Assembly: GCA_024330925.1 (NCBI GenBank)
Contig: JANDJK010000015.1
Span: 1-40,221, forward strand
DNA from: Nitrospira sp.
GTDB taxonomy: Bacteria > Nitrospirota > Nitrospiria > Nitrospirales > Nitrospiraceae
Direction: 5' to 3'
DNA: 40,221 nucleotides
Part shown: piece after piece, positions 35,284 through 40,221 of the stretch
How positions within the stretch are numbered: position 1 is the stretch's first letter
Layout: each line of letters opens with the position of its first letter
Position numbers and translations under genes: made by a program
The notes under the pieces: model-generated
What the model was told of the DNA's origin: nothing
The model's database searches: none
The model's input: only the letters and a program-made list of their open reading frames with translations

Positions 35284-36834
35284 TCAAATGCTCGTCCCCG
35301 TACGGGTGGCCTCCACGAACTGTTCGCTGGACTCATCCAACGCTCGCCCTTTCCGGCCCTTGGCCGGCAGGATGAACAACTGTTTGGGATCAAGAGCCGT
35401 GACATCCCGCGGGGCGGTGGGTAGTTTCATTTCGTATTTCACAGGACGCTGGTGGTCGGCAAGTTGCAGCTTGGGGTTATAGACACTGTTAAATTTCCAC
35501 AACATCTTGATGAAGTTCGTCTGCCCACGCAAGAGATGGCCTGCGGCGATCTTGGCCGTGCCCTTGAGGGCGGCCCAGCCCAAATGCTTTTTATTCAAGA
35601 CCTGCTGGGTCTTCACCAACTCCTCGTAAAACTCAGGCAGCGGAAGTTTGGTCGGCAAGACAGCATGCTGGATGTCAAACAACCGGTAGTCTCGCGTTTG
35701 AATTTTGCGTGCTTCGGTGTACCAACTCTCCGTCCCAGGATAGGGAGTGTTGACACTAATGTTCACAATCTCCGGAATTTCCAGACACCATTGACGGACG
35801 ACTTCAAACCGCCGGCGATCCCAGTCCGGATCAGCGATGATGTTAATGGCCACAGTAATACCAAGGGAACGGGCGAATTCGAGCGCTTCAAAATTTTTCC
35901 CCAGCGAGATCCGCTTGCGAAACATTTTGAGGCCTTCTTCATCGATCGCTTCCACCCCCAAAAACATGTACTGGAGACCAATCTTCTTCCAAAACTGAAA
36001 GACCTCCTTGTTCCGGAGCAAGACATCGCCCCGCGTCTCTAGATAAAATTGTTTTTTGATCCCGCGCCGTGCGATGGCTTCGCCGATCTCTAACCCCTGC
36101 TTGGCTTGAATGAAGGCGACGTCATCAACCAAGAAGATACCGGGCTCCTGAATCTGCTCTAATTCCTCGACCGCCTTCTCCGTGCTGACCGTCCGATAGC
36201 TGCGGCCATAAAACGTCCAGGCGCTGCAAAAGGAGCAATCCCACGGACACCCTCGCGCAAACTCGATGGACGCGCAGGGATCCAGGACCCCAATGAAATA
36301 CTTGCGTCGGTTCCGGAGCAGATCACGGGCCGGACGCACATCGTCAAGGCTTTCGACGAATTGCGGAGGGGGGCCCTCTCCATCAAGGGTGACGACGCCG
36401 GCGATCTTGGTGATGGATTTGCGGTCGTGCTCGACGGCTTCGACCAGTTTGGGAGCCCCGGCTTCCCCCTCTCCTTTGAGCACACAATCGATCGCCCCAT
36501 TGGCATGTTCCAAAAACTCCCGGGCCACAAATGAGGCGCTGTGCCCACCGACGAAGACAAACGAGTCCGGCAGAATGGTCTTCGTCAACTTTGCCAGATC
36601 CACCACCTCCGGCACATTCGCCAGGTAATTGCACCCGAACGCGACGACATCAGGCTGCCAGGAACGGATGAGTGTCTCGTAATCTTTCAACGTATCGGCC
36701 TGCAGATCGATCAAGCGGACCTCATGACCCGCCTGTCGAACCGCCTGGGCGACCATTTCAAGGCCGAGTGGCTCCAGACGGAGATAGATTTTCGTATACA
36801 TCAGCGGACCAGGATGAACCGCGAGGAACTTCAT
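35284..36834 (-). CDS. hpnR: Hopanoid C-3 methylase HpnR (B12-binding radical SAM)
   Basis: HpnR adds a methyl group at C-3 of hopanoids in the membrane. The 516-residue protein has an N-terminal cobalamin-binding domain (MKFLAVHPGPLMYTKIYLRL, then EPLGLEMVAQAVRQAGHEV and FVFVGGHSASF). A radical SAM domain with cluster Cys196, Cys200 and Cys203 in RGCPWDCSFC follows. Then come YFIGVLDPCASIEFARG, GVEAIDEEGL and SVNTPYPGTESWY, and the C-terminal QHAVLPTKLPLPEFYEEL is highly characteristic. The ATG at 36834 follows AGGAGGGGTAAGGGT. The frame upstream is open but unlike the family. No squalene-hopene cyclase or other hpn gene is in the window, so the hopanoid pathway must lie elsewhere. Confidence 0.9.
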   Translation of the reverse strand: MKFLAVHPGPLMYTKIYLRLEPLGLEMVAQAVRQAGHEVRLIDLQADTLKDYETLIRSWQPDVVAFGCNYLANVPEVVDLAKLTKTILPDSFVFVGGHSASFVAREFLEHANGAIDCVLKGEGEAGAPKLVEAVEHDRKSITKIAGVVTLDGEGPPPQFVESLDDVRPARDLLRNRRKYFIGVLDPCASIEFARGCPWDCSFCSAWTFYGRSYRTVSTEKAVEELEQIQEPGIFLVDDVAFIQAKQGLEIGEAIARRGIKKQFYLETRGDVLLRNKEVFQFWKKIGLQYMFLGVEAIDEEGLKMFRKRISLGKNFEALEFARSLGITVAINIIADPDWDRRRFEVVRQWCLEIPEIVNISVNTPYPGTESWYTEARKIQTRDYRLFDIQHAVLPTKLPLPEFYEELVKTQQVLNKKHLGWAALKGTAKIAAGHLLRGQTNFIKMLWKFNSVYNPKLQLADHQRPVKYEMKLPTAPRDVTALDPKQLFILPAKGRKGRALDESSEQFVEATRTGTSI

Positions 36835-37087
36835 ACCCTTACCCCTCCTAATCTGCACCACCAACAGCCCGAATTCGCTGCATCGGAATGGACGGCCCCC
36901 ATGCGGGCCGGTTGGCCGCATGACGCTGGCGAAACATCTGATGCGGCGGGGCATTCTGACAGAACGACCGGGGAGGTTCAAGCCTGGGGAGCGGTTCCCG
37001 GGCGATGAGAAGCAGAAACAATGGAGATGGTGCAACGCTCTGTTCGATCGTGAGGGTAAACGAAACGGCCATCGGTTTGACATCGAG

Positions 37088-37387
37088 CTACCGGCGACCT
37101 TGCTCCCATATGCGAAACGCCGCAAGATCCTGAGCCAGGCTTTGGAGCACCAGAGCCAGCACCGTCAGATCGTCGATCACGCCAAGGCCGGGGATGAAAT
37201 CCGGCACAAGATCCACCGGACTCAGCAGATAGAGGAGGGCGCCCGCCACGACCATGAGGGTGCGAGCGGACAGACCCGGGTAGCTGCCACTTTCCCAAGC
37301 TTTGAGGAGGCGGATGAGCAGCGGGAGGTCGTACCAGAGACGGCCGATCATCCGCAGCATCGCGAAGAATCTAGTCGAGATCCACAT
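37088..37387 (-). CDS. YkvA-like DUF1232 membrane protein
   Basis: The 99-residue protein carries the DUF1232 block LLYLLSPVDLVPDFIPGLG and VIDDLTVLALVLQSL. The N-terminal region is a basic amphipathic helix. The hydrophobic ALLYLLSPVDLVPDF segment is the family's signature and is probably a membrane-inserting hairpin. The function of the family is unknown. The ATG at 37387 has AAGGAGGG 8 bases upstream. The frame runs 64 codons further, but that part is not protein-like. It is divergent from the AEC permease, and hpnR lies 253 bases downstream with no terminator seen between. Confidence 0.85.
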   Translation of the reverse strand: MWISTRFFAMLRMIGRLWYDLPLLIRLLKAWESGSYPGLSARTLMVVAGALLYLLSPVDLVPDFIPGLGVIDDLTVLALVLQSLAQDLAAFRIWEQGRR

Positions 37388-37541
37388 CAATCTCCCTCCT
37401 TCCGACTGGCAAGGTGAACGATCAGGACAGAACCGTTCCGTCGCCGTGTCGGCTAGCCTACCAAAGGCGGCGGCGTTTGAAAAGCGGTTCGCGCAGGCGC
37501 CGAGAGGAGGATCCTCGTTCTTTCTGCTATTCTCCCTTTCT

Positions 37542-38462
37542 ATGTTCTCACCCCTCTCGCTGTTTCTCATGCTCTTCATGACCGGCGTCGCGCTACGTCT
37601 GTTCAGTCTGTTGGAGAAACGTCACGCGGAGCGGCTGGGAACCTTCGTCTTTTTCGTGACCCTGCCGGCCACCATTCTCATCTCGTTGGACCAGGTGACA
37701 TTTTCTCCCGCGGCGTGGAAACTCCCGCTTGCTGCTTGGCTTGTGACAATCCCCCTCATGTCCTGTGCCTGGCTGGTCGCCCGATTTCTGGGTCTCGAAC
37801 GACCGGCGCGGGGAGGCTTTGCCTTGGCGGTCGGCTCGATCAACTCGATCTATTTCGCGTTCCCCGTCATGCTGGCCACGTTCGGCGAAGAAGGTTTGGC
37901 GCGGGCGATTTTGTTCGATCTCGGCCAAACGACGCTTACGCTCACGGTGCTCTATCCTATGGCGCTCCAGCACGGGACCAGCGGCGCATCCTCCAGTCAG
38001 ACCTTGAGACGCCTTGTCGCCTCCCCGCCGTTGTGGGCGTTGACTGCGATCGTGGCCATGAAGGTCAACGGGCTCCACCTGCCGGATGGACTGCGGTCGA
38101 TCCTGACCCCCTTTCACTGGCTAACAATTCCGCTGGCAAGCCTGGTGCTTGGCCTCTCGATCAGCATCCATGCCCTCAGAAAGACCTGGCCGCTTACAAG
38201 CCTGGGCGTAGCCCTGCGCATGGGCGGAGGGTTGTCAATCGGATGGGCGGTTGCAGCCCTGTTGGGACTGACGGGATTGGAACGGGCTTCAGTGCTGCTG
38301 ATCGCCGGGATGCCTTCGGCAGTGATGGCGGTGATCTATGCCGCTGAAGCGAAGCTCGACGAAGACCTTGTCGCCTCGATCGTGGCCTTGTCGATCTGTC
38401 TCAGCGTAGCCCTGTTGCCCTGGCTGCCGAATCTCGCTCGGCTGCTCGGGGATTTGGTCTAA
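37542..38462 (+). CDS. AEC family permease (auxin efflux carrier-like)
   Basis: The 306-residue inner-membrane transporter has about eight to ten hydrophobic helices. They include LFLMLFMTGVALRLFSLLE at the start, FALAVGSINSIYFAFPVML in the middle and VLLIAGMPSAVMAVIYAAEA near the end, the pattern of the AEC (bile/auxin/carboxylate) family. Bacterial members export or import small organic acids, but the substrate cannot be read from sequence. The ATG at 37542 has no good ribosome site. GAGGAGG lies about 35 bases upstream, so a leaderless or alternative start is possible. Confidence 0.85.
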   Translation: MFSPLSLFLMLFMTGVALRLFSLLEKRHAERLGTFVFFVTLPATILISLDQVTFSPAAWKLPLAAWLVTIPLMSCAWLVARFLGLERPARGGFALAVGSINSIYFAFPVMLATFGEEGLARAILFDLGQTTLTLTVLYPMALQHGTSGASSSQTLRRLVASPPLWALTAIVAMKVNGLHLPDGLRSILTPFHWLTIPLASLVLGLSISIHALRKTWPLTSLGVALRMGGGLSIGWAVAALLGLTGLERASVLLIAGMPSAVMAVIYAAEAKLDEDLVASIVALSICLSVALLPWLPNLARLLGDLV

Positions 38463-38536
38463 CGCCGTCTGCAACGGCGGCTGGAGCAGCCTGTTACCCC
38501 GTGGCATTTTCATCCCCGCTTGCCTACTATAGGCCC

Positions 38537-38881
38537 ATGTTGCCGCCCGAACGGACCATGCGCCAGCGCATCATCGACCTGCTGACCGATGCTCGCATGT
38601 CGTCCTATCAACTGGCCCAACGGCTCGGCATCCCAGAACGAGAGGTCGAAGGGCACCTGCCCCATATCGTCAAAAGCCTGGCACGGGACCGGTGGCGGCG
38701 ATTCGTTCTGGAACCCGCAACCTGCCTGGATTGTGGATTTGTCTTTCGCAATCGAAGCAAACTGACCAGACCCGGCCGCTGCCCTGCCTGCCGGAGCGAA
38801 CAGATCTCAGCTCCCCGCTACAGTATTGATTCGGCTCGTGTAAAGCCACAATGTCTGGACAGAGATGCCTCAAATGAGTAG
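38537..38881 (+). CDS. Predicted regulator, HTH domain fused to zinc ribbon (COG3357 type)
   Basis: The 114-residue protein has an N-terminal winged-helix part (RQRIIDLLTDARMSSYQLAQ, RLGIPEREVEGHLPHI). A zinc ribbon with Cys-x2-Cys twice follows, CLDCGFVF and CPACRSEQI. The order and short linker match COG3357, which is common in archaea and scattered in bacteria. The last 20 residues are extra. Target genes are unknown. It starts at the ATG at 38537. A purine-rich AGG lies just upstream. The AEC gene ends 74 bases before it and a lipoprotein gene begins 21 bases after its stop. Confidence 0.8.
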   Translation: MLPPERTMRQRIIDLLTDARMSSYQLAQRLGIPEREVEGHLPHIVKSLARDRWRRFVLEPATCLDCGFVFRNRSKLTRPGRCPACRSEQISAPRYSIDSARVKPQCLDRDASNE

Positions 38882-38902
38882 GATACGCGCCGGAGGGGAG
38901 CC

Positions 38903-39142
38903 ATGACCATGGGAAAAACAGGGACGATTATCGGAGCGATCAGCCTGCTGCTGCTGGGAGGGTGTTCAGACAACGATGCGAAGGTCCTGTTCGAAAACGC
39001 GGCGTACGAGGAAAGCCACATGAACTATGAGAACGCCAAACGGATCTATGAGCAGATCATCGCCCGTTATCCAACCAGCAAGGAAGCTGAAATTGCCAAG
39101 GCTCGCCTGCAAGATTTAGAGAAATCCGAAGAGAAAAAATAA
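38903..39142 (+). CDS. Small lipoprotein with one TPR-like helix pair
   Basis: The 79-residue protein has a lipobox LLGGC (lipidated Cys21) after the hydrophobic run GTIIGAISLLLLGG. The mature part holds one TPR-like unit: NYENAKRIYEQIIARYPTSK and EAEIAKARLQDLEK, the TPR-6 pattern of YbgF/BamD-like proteins. It is too short to be a full BamD. It may be a minimal helper protein at the outer membrane. GGAGGGG stands a few bases before the ATG. The last gene on the plus strand here, it is followed after 2 bases by a convergent gene. Confidence 0.75.
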   Translation: MTMGKTGTIIGAISLLLLGGCSDNDAKVLFENAAYEESHMNYENAKRIYEQIIARYPTSKEAEIAKARLQDLEKSEEKK

Positions 39143-39144
39143 AA

Positions 39145-39957
39145 TCAGCGTTTTTTAGGCGCACCGGGGAAAAAGGTATTAGTGGTCAACCGATAAGCCC
39201 GATACTCTTCCCCAAACTTCTCCAAGGCATCTTCCTCGTTGGGGGGGATGCCCGTCAATTTAAAGATAAGCCAACCCATGAGGATGGGCCCAATCAAGGT
39301 AAAGACCCACCCCGAAGCTCCAAGAGTCATCACCACATACGAACACCAGTGGAGCCAATCAAAAAAGTAGTTGGGGTGGCGGGAGTAGCGCCAGAGCCCA
39401 TCCCGACAAACACGGCCTTCATTGCGCGGATCGGCTTGAAATTGGGCCAATTGCCGATCAGCCCGCGCCTCACCCGCTACCGCAATGCCCCAGATCAAGA
39501 GACCGACCATCTCGACTACCGACGTGGGAGGGCGTGGATTCCACAACACGACCAAAAAGGGGATCGAAAACACCGCGGCTGCTGCCGCGTACATCTGAAA
39601 ATACAGAAACATGTTGAACCGTTCTGACGATCCCCATGATTTTCTGAGCCGCTGATAGCGAGTGTCTTCCTTCTTGCCAATGACGCGGTGAACTAACAGA
39701 TAGTGTCCCAACCGTCCAGCATATAACACCACAAGCATCATCGTCAGTACTGTCCGCTCGATCCCGCTGATGGTCTGGACGGTATAGCCCGCGACGACCG
39801 AAATCAGCCCCAGGCAAAACCCGACTTCCGCAACCGCCGCGTTCTTGATGCGTCGTTGCACGAACCACAGGATGACCATCACCGCCATCATGGCGAAGTA
39901 ACCCTCCAACACGAGGGGAAGCGGATTCGATTCGATCATCCCGTTGTCTGCGTCCAT
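39145..39957 (-). CDS. DUF1295 (steroid 5-alpha-reductase-like) membrane enzyme
   Basis: The 270-residue polytopic protein has about six hydrophobic segments. The C-terminal block CRDGLWRYSRHPNYFFDWLH is the DUF1295/steroid-5-alpha-reductase signature, and GIPPNEEDALEKFGEEYRAY follows. The family is thought to use NADPH to reduce or methylate lipid-like substrates (isoprenylcysteine methyltransferase relatives also share this fold). The substrate here is unknown. ATG at 39957 is preceded by GAGGGGGC. An ATG six codons later is also possible. It is convergent with the small lipoprotein, and no terminator is obvious in the 2-base gap. Confidence 0.88.
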   Translation of the reverse strand: MDADNGMIESNPLPLVLEGYFAMMAVMVILWFVQRRIKNAAVAEVGFCLGLISVVAGYTVQTISGIERTVLTMMLVVLYAGRLGHYLLVHRVIGKKEDTRYQRLRKSWGSSERFNMFLYFQMYAAAAAVFSIPFLVVLWNPRPPTSVVEMVGLLIWGIAVAGEARADRQLAQFQADPRNEGRVCRDGLWRYSRHPNYFFDWLHWCSYVVMTLGASGWVFTLIGPILMGWLIFKLTGIPPNEEDALEKFGEEYRAYRLTTNTFFPGAPKKR

Positions 39958-40221
39958 TGCCCCCTCGTTCCGCCGTCATTTCCCATGTCATTCCCCCTCG
40001 AATCAACGGCCGCTCGCACACGAGCCTTGGCCGTAGGCGGCACCGCGCCGGACATTCCGTTCCGCCTTGGCAACCGGCATCCAGTCGGCCGGTCGTCGGA
40101 GCGCAACCACGATTCAAACGGAGGGCGATTCTACGATGTTGACCTGTTGCAGGGAAAGATCTTTGTCAACCAGTGAACGGATCGGATTGGAGAAACATGC
40201 TCCGCCACCACAGTAGCGAAG
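39958..40221. other. Right-edge stretch without an assigned gene
   Basis: No convincing gene fits. A TTGACA on the minus strand near 40165-40170 lacks a matching -10. The stretch is probably the upstream region of the DUF1295 gene and may include the end of a gene beyond the window. Confidence 0.3.

Noticed and set aside
36835..37125. N-terminal extension of hpnR
   Set aside because: It is not protein-like, and AGGAGGGG precedes the ATG at 36834.
38463..38479. CGCCGT/ACGGCG stem after the AEC gene
   Set aside because: 6 bp only and no T-run.

Overview
The window looks like a chromosomal segment of a Nitrospira-type bacterium (phylum Nitrospirota). This lineage call is inference. It rests on moderately high GC, the particular mix of genes (periplasmic cupredoxin, MEKHLA-domain protein, B12-dependent radical SAM hopanoid methylase, archaeal-style HTH/zinc-ribbon regulator) and general protein flavour. 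No rRNA or other marker is present to settle it. I see no tRNA, rRNA, CRISPR array, insertion sequence, integrase or prophage gene. Nearly all of the window is ordinary chromosome.

Layout. (1) 252-6242, plus strand: pdxJ, a bifunctional NAD(P)HX repair enzyme, tsaE, a LapA-domain membrane protein and mutS. The last four overlap or nearly overlap. The block ends in a strong two-way terminator. (2) 6346-7615, minus: two small exported proteins that share a short motif. (3) 7976-18062, minus: the classic translation and RNA-processing operon rimP-nusA-infB-ylxP-rbfA-truB-rpsO-pnp, followed by an M16 peptidase. (4) 18239-20398, minus: a DUF192 protein, a stand-alone Rieske ferredoxin, a chagasin-like inhibitor and a D-amino-acid transaminase, closed by a terminator. 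(5) 20683-24000: a 2x[4Fe-4S] ferredoxin (plus), an exported cupredoxin and a lipoprotein (minus), a CBS-pair protein (plus) and a MEKHLA-domain protein (minus). (6) 24166-26278, plus: leuC and leuD for leucine synthesis. (7) 26363-36834, minus: a lipoprotein with a probable one-base frameshift, a class I aminotransferase, an exported MsrA, a LOG-like nucleotide-binding protein, a TPR protein, a coiled-coil protein, the tldE/tldD protease pair and hpnR (hopanoid C-3 methylase). (8) 37088-39957: a YkvA-like membrane protein (minus), an AEC permease, an HTH/zinc-ribbon regulator, a small lipoprotein (plus) and a DUF1295 membrane enzyme (minus).

How the genes work together. Block 3 couples transcription antitermination, ribosome maturation, initiation and mRNA decay, as in most bacteria. 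Blocks 1 and 7 are mostly housekeeping: cofactor synthesis and repair, t6A modification, mismatch repair and methionine sulfoxide repair. The parts with the most unexplained biology are hpnR, the tldD/tldE neighbourhood with its unfamiliar coiled-coil and TPR partners, the cupredoxin with an unusual ligand set, and the chagasin-like protein embedded in a Rieske/transaminase operon. I did not find a convincing wholly new defence or mobile system.
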